Positions 1 to 12,008 of a stretch of 64,000 nucleotides of DNA are shown here, one piece after another. The stretch covers positions 47,761,062 to 47,825,061 of the forward strand of contig NC_063168.1 of NCBI RefSeq assembly GCF_023159225.1, read 5' to 3'. The notes beneath the pieces were generated by a model. The model had not been told where the DNA came from and did not search any database. It saw only the letters and a list, made by a program, of their open reading frames with translations. The position numbers were made by a program, and so were the translations under genes. Source of the DNA: Perognathus longimembris pacificus. Its lineage: Eukaryota > Chordata > Mammalia > Rodentia > Heteromyidae. Every line of letters starts with the position of its first letter. Position 1 is the stretch's first letter.

Positions 1-101
1 AGCGGGAAGAAGCCAGGGACAGTGCTCAGGCCCTGAGTTCAAGGCCCAGGACTGGCCAAAAAAAAAAAAAAACACCAACAAACAATAATAAAGAAAAAAC
101 A
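1..101 (+). mobile_element. Geo SINE, 3' end, truncated by window edge
   Basis: The sequence enters in the middle of a Geo monomer (CAGGGACAGTGCTCAGG, then CCTGAGTTCAAG and AGGACTGGCC) and ends in an A-rich tail. The left part lies outside the window. Confidence 0.85.
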
Positions 102-319
102 GGCCAGTGGCTCATGCCTATAATTTTAGCTACTCAGGAGGCTGAGATCTGAGAATCACAGTTCAAAGCCAGCCCAGACAGGGAAATCTGTGAGACTTTT
201 ATCTCTAGTTAATTACCAAAAGCCAAAAGTAGAACTGTGGCTCAAGTGGTAGAGTGCTAGCCTTGAGGGAGGGGGAAAAAAGCTCCAGGATAGTAGCTAG
301 GCCATGAGTTCAAGCCTCA

Positions 320-321
<2 letters not shown>
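102..321 (+). mobile_element. B1-like + Geo dimeric SINE
   Basis: The left half is B1/7SL-like (GGCTCATGCC, then TAGCTACTCAGGAGGCTGAG). The right half is the Geo monomer (GTGGCTCAAGTGGTAGAGTG, then ATGAGTTCAAGCCTCAGGAC). The tail runs directly into a CA microsatellite. Confidence 0.85.

Positions 322-366
<45 letters not shown>
322..366. repeat. (CA)n microsatellite at SINE tail
   Basis: About 22 uninterrupted CA units begin at the end of the preceding SINE, which suggests growth from the SINE tail. Confidence 0.98.
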
Positions 367-367
<1 letters not shown>

Positions 368-1460
368 TTACATACTCTCAACATACAAGCATACATGGTA
401 AACATTTTGTTCCAAAAGAGAGCAATGGAGCACAGAAAGAGTAATGGTACCAAAGCAAGATCCAGCAGAACAAACCTTCTATCTTGTAGCTCCCTATCTG
501 TTATCCAGAGCACATGGTAGCAAAATGTAAGCTCCAAAGGCTTGAGCAGTTCTGCCCTTATGGCTTTACTGGCTACAGTCCACATGGATACTGTCTTGGT
601 TGAGTTCTACTTGCTGTTGGGTTGACAGATAGTCTATATTCCTGGCATCTAACTTCCTGGGGTCACCACTGAAACTTTAGCTTCTCTTTCACCCTCTCAG
701 GGCTGCTTTATATGAGCAAGAGGCCATGGCTCTCTTCTAAAGCACAGTCTTTCAACTGATTTTGTACTTTTACACAAATGAGCTTGTGATGGATGGGAGC
801 CTGACAATTTCTGAAGTGTCCAGAAGGCATTTTTCCTATTTTTCCATTCAAAATATTTTCTTCTTTTTAATGACACTAATTTCTTTAGTAACCACACCTA
901 CCTTTGTATGTTCTTCTTTTCTGGCCAAGCTGCAAGGTTTTCAAATCCTTCCCCTCTGCTTTTTGTTCTTGATTCTCACTATAAAACTGACTACAAGCAG
1001 TTAACAATACCCATGCCACTGCTTGAATTCTGGACTGTTTTGAAATTTTTCTCCATCAAATTGATTAGTTAGCCACTTTGAAATAGTTACACACAAAGCC
1101 TTAAAGTATGGACAAAATATAGACAACTTCTTTGCCAGAATGGAACACAAATGGCTTCTGGCCCAGGTCCCAATAAAGCCATTTCTACCTGAAACCTCAT
1201 GAGCACAGGTCTTTACTGTCTGCATTCCAATTGGCATTCTGATCTTCTGAGCTTGCGCTCCCACCAGAACCATGAATCTCCAGTTTATACTGCACTAAGC
1301 TTTCTCTCTAGTATGCCTCGCCAAACTTCACCAAACTCCTGTTGCAAAATAATTCCAAAGGCTTCTGAACTACTTCATCAGGTATTAGTACAGCAATGAC
1401 CCCACTCCTCAACACCACTCAGTTTGCCATCACTGCAACAAATAACCAAGAAAATTCACT
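367..1460. other. Intergenic DNA, nothing recognised
   Basis: This is unique, AT-rich sequence with only short chance frames. No exon, RNA gene or clear repeat was seen. Confidence 0.6.
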
Positions 1461-1464
1461 TAAA

Positions 1465-1880
1465 GGAGAAAAGATTTATCTTTGGCTCCTGGTTTCACTG
1501 GGCTCTGTGTGTTTCTGTGCCTGTGGAGACCCAGAAAGGCATGGCAACCGCATGGCAAGGAGCCTCTGGCAAAACAAAGAGACTCATCTAATGAGGATGG
1601 GGAACCGGCACCAAGTAACAAGATACACCCTTCCAGGCACATCCCAGTGACCTGCTTTCTCCAACTAGACTCCATCTCCTAAAGTTTCCACTGTCTCTTA
1701 CTAATGCCATTAATTATTAATCCATCAATTGACTAATCCATTGATGAGGTCAGAGCCCTAAAAAGCCGATCATCTTCTATTAAAACAACAACAACCCTGA
1801 ACATAGTTGCATTTGGGGCTAAACATTCAACACATATACTTTAGGATTTCAGATCAAACCATCACACTGAGCAAAAATAA
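1465..1880. repeat. Possible ancient LTR/interspersed repeat
   Basis: Phrases such as GCTTTCTCCAACTAGACTCC, CATCTCCTAAAGTTTCCAC and AACATTCAACACATATACTT resemble a widespread old mammalian repeat. I cannot assign the family or exact ends by eye. Confidence 0.35.
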
Positions 1881-2845
1881 TGTAAGTTTCTTATGGCAAA
1901 GTTTCAAACTCCCACCCCATGGAGGAAAATTTGTTTTCTTCGGATGCAGTGTCAATTTCAGAAAAATTATAAATTCAGCCGATAGCTTTCCTTCTTACTA
2001 TACCAGACCCTTCAAGCCTCTAAGCTGAATTCTTGGAAAAAAGATTGGTATCAGGTGTTTCATGTTGTTTTGTCAGTTCAAACTTTAGAAGTCTTGGTTT
2101 AAAGGCATTTGTATTTCAGCCAAGTCTATTGAACATGAAGGAGAAGACAAGGAAGGGTTTTAGAATTGAGGAGGCCTTCTCTTTGGCTTTCCTGCAATCA
2201 CTTTTTCAACCTGTAGGCCCTATTCTAATGACTGAGTTCCCTCTCCCAGTGGGGACTGTCACCTCTTCACCTCTTCCTTAGCTAGGTATCAGGCATTGGC
2301 TACACAGCAGGGTTTTCATTTAACAATAAAACATCTTAACAGCAAATAGAAAATTCTCTATAAATAGAGATCAAGTGAGATGACAGTGGATTAACATTTT
2401 AATTAAACACAGCAATTCCAAATCAGTTTTGTCATTGTAGAAATATCCAACATTTTGACATATTTCAGGCATAAATTGATAGTTCCAGTCTGATGGCAAA
2501 TTGAAATAATTTTTCAGGTGATATTTGTAAGCTTTTAGTGGCAGCAAGAGATTGTATTCAACAGTCAAAACCAGATTCTAGGCAGTCCCATTCAAACTAC
2601 AAATTCTGAAGTCTCTCTTCCACCATGAATAGGCTTAAAAGTTATCTCTCCCAAAGCTATGTACACTATGATAAATTAACTTGGTGTTTTGAGATTTGCA
2701 GAACTCATACCAAAAGGCAGTTTGCTTCCCCTAAGGAATGTCACACTTTGTTCTCTGGTTGAAAGGCCTGGCAAGCCAGAGTAACATGTATATTTGTCTT
2801 TGCAATGATGGACGTCATTAGCCTTGCACAGTCTTCACAGGTTAC
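1881..2845. other. Intergenic DNA, nothing recognised
   Basis: This is unique sequence with no repeat or exon that I can support. Confidence 0.6.
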
Positions 2846-2985
2846 CATGCAAGGAAACTGTTATTGTCCCTATGGATGGGAAATGGAGGCTCAGAACAGA
2901 CAAACAATTTGCCAAAAGCACACAGCTACGAAGCAACCAGACAGGATTGGAATTCACAGCAGTCAAATTCCCTGTCTTCCCTCCG
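2846..2985 (+). mobile_element. MIR fossil SINE
   Basis: It contains the MIR core order: GATGGGAAATGGAGGCTCAG, then CAATTTGCCAAAAGCACACAG, then a GATTGGAATTCA end. It is old and diverged. Confidence 0.7.
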
Positions 2986-3295
2986 CAAATGAGCAACACA
3001 CAGCCTTTGCTAAAAAACCTTTGTAGTAATAAGAAATACTCCATAAGTATTTGCTGATTTGTTATCTTTTTCCTATGTGATAATCCAAACAACACTCTTC
3101 ACTAACTGACCATACAAAGCTTATTCACTAACCTTAATATGTTCTTTTTCACACTTCCTCTGTACCAGTCCTGTCACCTCAGAACCACTGCCACCATGAC
3201 GACAGCCATTACCACCACCGCCATCAAAGTACAGATTTTATAACTGCATTGAAAGACTATTTGTTATGAAAAGATAAGTAATTCAATAGATCACA

Positions 3296-3350
3296 CTTTC
3301 CTTCCTTCCTTCCTTCCTTCCTTCCTTCCTTCCTTCCTTCCTTCCTTCCT
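3296..3350. repeat. (TTCC)n microsatellite
   Basis: About 13 tandem TTCC units, which read GGAA on the minus strand. Confidence 0.98.
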
Positions 3351-4980
3351 TATGTATTCTTGGTTCTATCACCTGTATCACTTCCCATCTAGGCTTCTTA
3401 GCCATTTGCTTTGAAGTTCTTTATAAAATACACCTAAGTTTTCCAGCAAAATTAAGCAACTGATACCCCAAGAACCTTCTGTTTCTTTTTATAGACACCT
3501 CAGCTGAAATTTACAGAAAAGCTACAACACACACACAAAACTTCCTAATGAAAGAATATACCCACTCAAGGCAAATACCTACCAAAGCAAACATGTTGCA
3601 CAAAGTTCTACTTGCATATTATAAGTTTTGAAAACTTTGGAACGCCCCAGAGGAAATAAAGTTACTCTGAGAAAAATAGCTCAGTAAATATTCTGAACAT
3701 TTTATTGTCTAATTATACTGGCTATTGCTGTTGAGAAATATAAGGTAATACTATGATGCTTCAGGATGATGAAACACAGAGAGGCTGAATAGTGTTTATT
3801 AATAAAAATCAATAAATAGTCCCTGACTAAAAGTTGTCAATGTCTTTACTTAACACGTTTTGCCTCTTCTAGATTAAATTTTTCCTCCCAGGAGGGCATG
3901 ACAGTCCCTTTTTATTTTTAAAACCCCCAAGAGGGCTTAGCCTACTTATTCTTATAAAATATTACTCAATAAATGTTTGTTGAATGAATACTGGCATTAA
4001 CTCGTTATTCTACAAAAACTTGTTTGTGATTCAACAGTGAGGGAAATTATGACAAAAATAAAAGAACAAAAAATACAGACACAATATTTTGAATTCACTA
4101 CTTAATACTGAGTGCTATACTTTATGGTGTAGATTTCACCTCCATTAAAAAAACTGCAGAAACTAGGAAAGAGCAAATTTTCATTAAAATTCAATAAGGT
4201 TCAGTATCATATTTTCAAATCAACTGCAATCAGTTTATAAATATTTTTAAGTAGAAAACTTTTCAGATGTGAGAGGGTGACATTGATCAAGATGCATTGT
4301 GCTTATAACTTGACTTCTGGAATTGAAATCCCTTAGTACAACTGCTTGATTATAACTAAGTGACAACTCCGTACAACTACTTAGAGATTAAAAAATAAAC
4401 ATTTTTAAAATGAAAAAATAGAGAAATACTAGAAGTTGTAACTGAATCTCTAGAACAAGGATGCGACAGCCTGAAATATTTAAAACCCTTAGGACTTAGT
4501 GGGAAGCCCTGGCAGGGCTGAGACTCTGCCTGGCTGTTCCTGATGTCTCCTGGTCCCTTTACAGACTACATTGAAGGATGGAGTTCAGATCTGCAGAAGA
4601 GAAGGTAGAAAAAGAATCCAATGATTTTCTTCCATGTCCAGAAATTTCCCAAGTGTCAGAAGACAGCCTGTCTAACCCTACCCTTCCATCCTGTCACCTA
4701 CTTTAATTAATCACAGATCCAAATTAAGGTGGCATTCTCTAAGGACTTGCAAACTTGCAAAAAAAAAAAAAATCCAAAAGAGGTGTGCCATCCTATAGTG
4801 ATTGTGTGATGGTAAGATTTTTCTCTTAAGCAGTAAAGAAAAACTCTCATTAATCCGGTAGAGTTGAAAATATAAATGCTCTTTCTTCCTATTAGAGAAA
4901 ATATTTTTCTTTCTGGTTATTGACAATCTCTCTTTTCCCCCACGAAGGAATAAATGTTTCAGACTTCATTCTGAGGACCC
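3351..4980. other. AT-rich intergenic DNA
   Basis: No gene was seen. A short L2/MIR-like tail (CAATAAATGTTTGTTGAATG) occurs near 3968. An exon-like segment near 4560 was considered and rejected. Confidence 0.55.
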
Positions 4981-4988
4981 TGTACAAG

Positions 4989-4990
<2 letters not shown>

Positions 4991-5037
<47 letters not shown>

Positions 5038-5050
5038 GTATATATGTGTG
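4991..5050. repeat. (AT)n microsatellite
   Basis: About 20 TA units are followed by TG/TA-mixed units. Confidence 0.97.
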
Positions 5051-6939
5051 TTGTGTGTATTAAAAAGCCAGTGATCACATACTTGTTTTCAAAAAGTTAA
5101 CACATGCTGAGAAAACTGCAGCTTAGGATCTTGTCTGTATCAAATTTTCCTTTCTGCTTTCTGGTAAATCACAATGTGTCAGCCTTGGAGTCTGGCTCTC
5201 TGGGCTGTTTTACTTGCTCATTAGGTCTTTAAAAGAAAATGCAAATCCGCAATCTCTTCATTAACCCATCTTAGAAAATAACTCAGATGTTCCTAATTTC
5301 TCGTCTGATTTATCAGACCGATCTCTGATAACTTTTGAAAGAAGTCTATTCAACATTCTCAAGGACAAAGGACACTTTCTAGAAACAAATAAAAAGAAGT
5401 CCTGACATAAGCACAAGAGGAGAAAAACAGCAAGAAGTTTGGTAAATGTTGGTTGCTTGAGAATTATCCCCAAGTTCTGTACAGACCGATAGACACATTA
5501 CACCAAAAATGTTTGATTCAAAAACTTCTCTGATAGAATCTATGAAAATCACAAAAGGCATCTGTTTCGCTCTACATTATAGTTGCCTGGCAGGCTAAAG
5601 GAAATCAACAAGCTTATGTAACCAACCTTTCCTTCAAAGAAAAAATTGAGTAGAGAGACAAGGTTCGATCTGAATGAATGCAAACAGGATCATTCTTAAC
5701 TCTGGAAGATCTCACCGTGTGACTGTATCTGTCTATGTATTTTTAAACCTTTTTAAAATTAAGTCCTTTTTCTTTTTCACACATCAACACTAACTAAATC
5801 CTAGGGTCTTCTCAGAATGTCTCCACATGATCAGGTGGTTTTAAAAAGAATTCTATTTACTCGCATCATTATGACACTGTTTATTTTCTTCCGAGGGGGT
5901 CTGGAGGGAGGGCAGGAGGGGAAAGAAAGAAAGGCAGGTGAGTTTTTGTGTAATAAGTGACCCGATCTGGCAAATAAACAAGCATTTTTCTTTCAGGACG
6001 TCTGCTGCCAGGGACATCTCCTACTCTTAACTGCATTTCTCAGTTTCTTACTAGAAATAAAAAGAAAAATAAGTAGAGGCGCTAGAGATAATGAACTCTG
6101 CACCAGAACAAAATAAATGTGCATCTACTGGTGAGTAAATGACTTCCTCAGAAGCCACCCAGACACATTCTCAGCCTTTGGAACATAACCACAATCTGGG
6201 TGCCTCCCTCTTCACCTTCAGTGCTCAAGCTCAACCCAGAGATAAGCCACCCTGTACCCCACAGTTCAACACTGTGCCCCATATATTTGACTCAACTTCT
6301 CGGCACCCAGTTGATTTCCAAGTTGGGGAGATGGCAGGAAGGAACTCTTCCCAACAAAGACAACCACAGTTCACAATAACAAGGAGAGGGGGTGGAGATG
6401 GATACCCACTGGAGGGGCTGGGGGGTGCTAATGTTTGGTTTGTTTTTCTCGGAATAACAAATTGAGAGAAAAGCAATGCAGATTTCCTCAGAGGTGGATT
6501 CTGAGGAGGGCAGTGTCCCTAGAGAAGCAAAGCACTCCAGCGGCTTCTTCCTAGAAAAACTCGGGCGCTGAGCGCAGAGGGGAGCTCAATACGGTCTTCA
6601 GAAGGGACAACCCGCATGCGTTCTGCACAAATGTTTCATGTCAGCACCCAGAAAGATCCAAGGGCACTTCAGGTGGGAGAGTATTGTCCCATCTCCTGGG
6701 CCACGGTGGGGGCTCTGCTTCTGGAATGGGGAGAGGGGATGGAAGGGAACACCAGACTTTGGGACAGGAAAGACAGGTCACTCCTCCCAACAACCCCCGG
6801 GGCCTCTAGGACTGGATCTTTCTTTCCTGGAGACTGCTTTGCATTCTCCTCCACCTGGTCCCCAGCAGGGAGTCCTGGTCCTCTTTGGAAGGGGTGGGGG
6901 GACGGGACTGTTGACTAATGAAACACTGAAAGCATAGGT
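5051..6939. other. Intergenic DNA, nothing recognised
   Basis: This stretch is poor in interspersed repeats. Small GC-richer patches lie near 6540-6620 and 6690-6900. Open frames of about 100 codons here have no recognisable family and overlap on both strands, so none is called. Confidence 0.55.
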
Positions 6940-8900
6940 CAGCAATCAGGCAAATAATAAACATATTTGCCTGGTATGTCTGTTAAGCCTGTTTAATGGG
7001 TCGTCCCTACATGTAAATGGGCTTCCTACCCCAGCCCTCATGGCTCCACCTGTATCAACAACAATGCCTCCACACCATTATCTTACCTTAATGAACTTAA
7101 TCTTTAATTTCCCAGCTTGGCCCTGGTCCTCAGCCTCCTAACAAAGAAAGTGGAACTGTTTGAGTCCCTGTGAGCCGCCTTCCTCCAACAGCTAGGGAAA
7201 CTTTAGCCACGACAAGGATTTTTGCCCCTTGTGGAACTGTCAAAAGCAATAAATATTTTTCTTTTTATTCCATCATTAGACCCTCCTAAGAATGCCTCCC
7301 CATTGTCCACTGTAATTCCCAGAGCTCTCTGGGCAGGGGCGTTATTGTGGAAAATGAATCCTGAAGTGTTAACAATCCTGGCAAAGCAGCTACACTTTTT
7401 TTTTTCCTCCTTGAGGGCGTAACCGTTAGGAATGTGTCGCCTCACCATAGCCTGCTCTGCGAAAAGAGCACTTGTGTTTTTTAACACTGGTCTTTGAGAA
7501 GGATGCTCAAGTTAAAGCATTGTGGCCACTGTAAATAGATGCACTCAGCAGAATAGAGCTTCTTCATTCCTAATTAGGGAAGTAACTCTAGAAAGACAGA
7601 ATGTCACTTGCTAGGCTGTGCATATTGTTGAGTTGGTGCTCGCCTCCACAATGTGAGGTAATTGGAGTTGTACCTTTTAGAAAGCTGCTAATTTCACATA
7701 GGAAGTGCTAACAAGACCTTTCTGGGCCATGTTTTCCTTCTTCCTTTTTAAGGAAGTTACAGACCTTCAGTAGTGGGAATGGCTGAGCCCTGGCCTGGCG
7801 GAGGAAACAGCAGTAATGAACCACTTCAGCCCGCAGTTAGAAAAAGGAGGCCTCATTTTGGAGTCCTGAGAATACTAGGCACAACAAAAGGTTCTGTTTA
7901 AGCTTGTTATCCAGGACATTCTTACAGGCTACACAGCTCTCCCTGCAATGACCCTCTTCAAACAAGTGCATCAAGTTTGAGCAAATAGAAACAGGCAACT
8001 TTCAAAGCTTGGAGTTATAGTTTTCTTTACAAAGCCATTTATATAATGTAAGCTGCAATTAGCAAGGGACAGAGCGAGGAGATTTAGGCTGGGAAGTTCT
8101 TTTAACAAAAGATAGAAATTAGTGGAATAAGTAACAGTTAAATATCAGCTTCAGATAACTAGTTGAAAAGACCTTTTAAATCATTTACTAATAAAAAACA
8201 TTTTAAAAAAATGATTTTGCCTCAGACCTTGTTCCAATCAAAGTGTGGTCTTTTAAATCACTGAATTGATTAATCTTACTAATTTTAAATTATCCATCAA
8301 GAATGGATTGGAGAAAAAAAATCCACCCCCCAAATAAAAAGCACTACAGCTTTTAAGCCTGACAATTTCATCAAAATGTCCATAGGAATTACATAAAAAA
8401 TTCAAACCGTAATGAAATAAATTGCTACTTACATTATGAAAAGTCTGCCAAAGCTTTTTATAGACTTGAAATGCAGAAGTTATATAAACTGCACAGTAAA
8501 AAGAATTAGAAATTGACCTTTACAGATCAAGGGCTAAAATTAACAGTCTTCAGGGGGAAAAAAATTCCCAGTTCACAATGGCTTTTAATGCCATTTTTTC
8601 CCTTACACTCATTTATCTAATAACCATGGCAAGGTTAGGATAAACAATGAACAGTATGTTTTCACATTTCCACCTTTTGTGTCCTCCATATGAATTTCTA
8701 AAACACTTAAGAGAATAGATACATAAACCTGTGACCTTCAAATGAGCTTTTTGATACTCTCAACATTTTGAATAAAAAGATCAGAAAATGGAACCACTTT
8801 TACACAGTAATGAATTCCATTCTGTTGGATAAACAAAGCTAAATTTTAAAACAGAGACCTGACATTTGTATAGCTCAAGAAGCCATTCTGTTCTTTTGGG
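6940..8900. promoter_or_regulatory. Candidate conserved non-coding block
   Basis: Nearly 2 kb has no SINE, LINE or simple repeat, in contrast to its surroundings. It carries many homeodomain-type cores, including a palindromic CTAATTAG at 7570-7577. Lying in the presumed CAMKMT-SIX3 interval, it could be a long-range enhancer. Conservation itself was not tested. Confidence 0.45.
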
Positions 8901-9119
8901 GGGTAGGGAGAGGAAGGAGGGGACATTGTTAGTTCTTTACCCATAGACATAAGTAATGACCAAATCTACAATTCACATTTGAAAAAAGGGAGACAAACCC
9001 ATTTGGGTGTTCAACAGAGAGCCACCGTTTCCAAGACAAGGACAACAAAAATGCCCAATTTTTATGACAATTTTCTTCCACCTCGTGAACAATTGATCCA
9101 CTTCACAAAAATAAAAAAA

Positions 9120-9440
9120 AAAAGAGGTGGATGGAGGAGGCCCAGGCCGCCATTATAGAGCTAACGCTTATTGACGAGAGCTACACCGGCCTCCAAAAGT
9201 TACTCCAATTTCCGTCCAGCTTTTGTGCATCCGTTGTCCTGTCTGAAAGGCTCAGTTAGGTATTGTTGCAAAAAAAAGTCTGCATCCACATTTGTTCCCC
9301 CTCTAATTCATACTCGGCATTGTGAAGTTTTGCTATTCAGAGGCTGATTGGACAACAGCCCCTGACAATGGCCAAGCGATTAGTCCCCCAGCATGGGCTG
9401 GGGTTGTGGGTATAAACCTAGGGATGGGGCTGGAATTCAC
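9120..9440. promoter_or_regulatory. Candidate conserved element beside CpG-rich segment
   Basis: This repeat-free sequence includes GGCCGCCATTATAGAGC, TCCGTTGTCCTGTCTG and GAGGCTGATTGGACAAC (a CCAAT-box core on the minus strand). It borders the CpG-rich segment to its right. The character is that of a deeply conserved developmental enhancer or distal promoter; this is inference only. Confidence 0.45.
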
Positions 9441-9459
9441 AGGGGCATTCAGCTTCCTC

Positions 9460-9880
9460 TCGGGGCCTTCCTGAGAGCCCGGGCCTGCTTTGCTGCAGGT
9501 AATGCATTCCTTCAGAGCCGGGGGAAACCGAATCCTTGTAATTAGCGTGTCCCGGACGGGGCCAGTCGCCCCCTCCCTGCACGTCGGCCCGGCTCCCCCT
9601 TCCCGCCCCCTCCGCGGGCTTTCTAAGGAGCTCAGCCCCTGAAACGCTGCAGCCCTGGCGATTTGCAAACTTTCCCGGGTGGCTCTGGGCCTGAGAATCA
9701 GCACCCCGAAGGGAGCCGAGGAGAGCGGCGCTCCCGGCGCCCTTAACCCTTGGTACATGTCGCTGGGCTGCACAGCTGGGCGCCTGTCCGGTGCCCCCCG
9801 CGGACCGTGCGCCCCTCTCCGCGTCTCAGCTGCGGGACGCGCGCGTTCCCCGCTCCGCCACTGCGCCTGAGCGCATTCGT
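9460..9880. promoter_or_regulatory. CpG-rich island-like segment
   Basis: Dense CpG (for example CCCCCCGCGGACCGTGCGCC and GGGACGCGCGCGTTCC) stands out against AT-rich flanks. It is island-like and may mark a promoter or a Polycomb-regulated developmental element. The long minus-strand frame across it is a composition effect. Confidence 0.6.
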
Positions 9881-9884
9881 GAAG

Positions 9885-10035
9885 TGTGCACATGTCAGTC
9901 TGCTGTTTTACATGTCAGTAACTTGAATTCATTTACATTTATTTTCCTATTGTTTTATATCATTTTATGACAATGTGCTGCATAATATAATTTAAATCTT
10001 TAATGTACAACTAATTCTCTACCATTAATTTGTCA
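9885..10035. promoter_or_regulatory. AT-rich candidate regulatory element next to CpG island
   Basis: A sharp switch from CpG-rich to AT-rich DNA is followed by two copies of ACATGTCAGT (9890-9920) and a run of TAAT/ATTA cores. It looks like a homeodomain-binding element. No experimental support is available from sequence alone. Confidence 0.4.
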
Positions 10036-10149
10036 ACATGATTACTGGATATGCCAACCCGGAAAAGCAGGCTGCGTTGAAATATGGCTAAGACATGCCC
10101 CCCCCCCGCCCCCTACTCGAAGGTTTACATAGAAAATGACAAAGATTTG

Positions 10150-10650
10150 GGGGAGGAGGGTCCTCGGACGGCCGGTAATCTTCTGAAAATGACCATCGTG
10201 GTGCGATTCCCACGGACGCGGAGGAATTCCAGGCATCACTTGGCAAAAAGACCCACCCGGAGACAGAAATTAATCAGGCAGACCCACGTCCTCCCAGCAG
10301 CGACCGGAAATGAGCAGGGGCTGAGGGGGATCTCCCCAAGACTGGGGGTGGCCCGAAGCCTGACCCGGGCGGGCTCGAAGCTGGGGAGGAAAAGAAAGGG
10401 GGGCGCCCGGGCGCCAGCGGACATCGACGGCTGGGGGTGGGGGTGGGGGTGAGGGAAGGGCGGTGCCTGTGTGCAAAGCTGTTGTGCAGTGTGCTAACTT
10501 CGGGTGATTCCCTACACCCCCCCCCCACTCACCCGCACCCCCAAACTCCAACTTCCCTCTGGTGCGGGGCTGTCAGCCCAGCTTGGAAAAAGCTGGACTG
10601 GTCGTTCCCATCCTCGGCCGGAGAAGACGCGCATCCCGCAGCCACCAAGC
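10150..10650. promoter_or_regulatory. GC/CpG-rich segment
   Basis: A second CpG-rich patch (ACGGCCGGTAA, GGGCGCCCGGGCGCC, CCTCGGCCGG) contains G-rich runs on the plus strand. No exon with a credible protein was found. Confidence 0.5.
10433..10460 (+). other. Potential G-quadruplex
   Basis: Three runs of five G are separated by single T bases, followed by two GGG runs. The very short loops fit a stable intramolecular quadruplex on the plus strand. Confidence 0.6.
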
Positions 10651-10779
10651 ACCAAGGGCTGAGGACCCCAACGCCAGCACCACCACAATTAAAAAAGAAG
10701 AGGCACCCTGAACCTTATCAAAGATTGAAATAGAAAAAAAAAAAAAAAACCAAACAACCAAGATATTCTGGGCCAAAGA

Positions 10780-11180
10780 AGTGTTTAGACAAAGGCTGTC
10801 TGCTTCAATTTCCCCATGAAGCGGGGAAGCTGGCTGCTTGGGAGAGAGAGAGTGACGGAGGATTCCATAAATTAACTGAAAATCCTTCTCCTCCCGAGCC
10901 CAAGTTATCTCTCTGTTGCCTGCAGCTCTGATTTCGAATGAGAGCCGGCTTGTTTACCGCTTTAATTAATGCTCCTTTTCAAGCAGGGAGGAGGGGAAGG
11001 AGCACGGAGTGACTTGGCGATAAACAGGTGTAGCAGGCCTAGGGCTCGCGAGGGCCAGGCGGCCTCAATCAGGCTTCCCCCGGGCTCGACCCCACTGGAG
11101 GAAAAGGTAGAGAGCCCGGCTGCGGGGCGCAGTAGGTGAGCATTATTTTAACCGGGAGGCCGTGATTGAAATGGCTTAAA
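10780..11180. promoter_or_regulatory. Candidate conserved element with TTAATTAA core
   Basis: This repeat-free segment has TTTACCGCTTTAATTAATGC around 10953-10971 and CpG-bearing flanks (GGGCTCGCGAGGGCC). It combines homeodomain-type and GC-rich character, as in developmental enhancers. Confidence 0.45.
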
Positions 11181-11199
11181 GGGACAATCAGCACTTGGG

Positions 11200-11259
<60 letters not shown>
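11200..11259. repeat. (TG)n microsatellite
   Basis: About 30 uninterrupted TG units. Confidence 0.98.
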
Positions 11260-11261
<2 letters not shown>

Positions 11262-12008
11262 CCTTCCAGAATACATTCTGATTCTTTTCCCCTGGCTGAG
11301 CAGAGAAGAAACGGACCTTGGCGATATAGGTCACAGGCCTCTTTCCCTCCTTTTCCTCAGCCTTCACCTCCGAGTATAAGAGGCCAGCTACTTAAAGAGG
11401 ACTTTGAAGGCAAGCTGGGGGCAGGCTTTCCCGCTAGAAGAAAAAATAAATAAAAATCCCTGGGCATTCTCTCTGTATTTACTTATTGCAGCTTTTAATT
11501 CCGAAGGCCTAATATCTGGAATTGGGCTGTCCGTGGCCCCCACGTGTTTCTGTGACCTTACAGATAACAGGGAGGCTTGGATGGGAAATGAAATTCAAGC
11601 GCCAGCTAATTTTAAAAACATAACTAAAAACTCATTCCCGAGGGGAGAAATGGCTGTTCCTGTAACCACAGTCTGAACATGTTTTTTTAAATGAATAACT
11701 AGCCCTGGTATTTGCTAAATGATGGCTGTATGAAGGGGGAGGCGTAATCATTTAAAACAGCAGGTGCCCTAAGTGACAATATATGTTTCATGACTTCAAG
11801 TTACCTGTCTGCTCTGTGTGTGTCTCTCTGCTGGCCTGGCCAAAGCTACCAGAAACACAGGAAAAACCAGAGGTGGGCTGTCAGCCATACTGGCCTTTTT
11901 GGAGAAAGGGTGGGTTGTTTGTTTGTTTGTTTTTAAACTGCTTGTTTGAGGTAGTTCACAATAGGAGGCCAGCCCAGGCAAAAAGTTAGTGAGAATGCAT
12001 TTTACCCA
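11260..12008. other. Intergenic DNA, nothing recognised
   Basis: This is unique sequence with a short GTTT run near 11916. No gene or clear repeat was seen. Confidence 0.55.

Noticed and set aside
3296..3350. Regularly repeated units as a possible CRISPR array
   Set aside because: This is a tetranucleotide microsatellite without spacers, in a mammalian genome.
4555..4610. Exon-like segment with TTTACAG before and GAAGGTAGAA after
   Set aside because: A single acceptor/donor pair with no coding signal or partner exon; such pairs are common by chance.
6139..6937. Frames of 99-108 codons suggesting a small gene
   Set aside because: Two different plus-strand phases and minus-strand frames overlap, with no recognisable family or promoter.
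9333..9893. 186-codon open frame on the minus strand
   Set aside because: It lies across CpG-rich DNA, where stop codons are rare. The peptide has low-complexity Arg/Pro/Ala content, no domain and no splice context, and a shorter plus-strand frame overlaps it.
10084..10733. Frames of about 100-120 codons in GC-rich DNA
   Set aside because: Low-complexity peptides on both strands with no exon borders.
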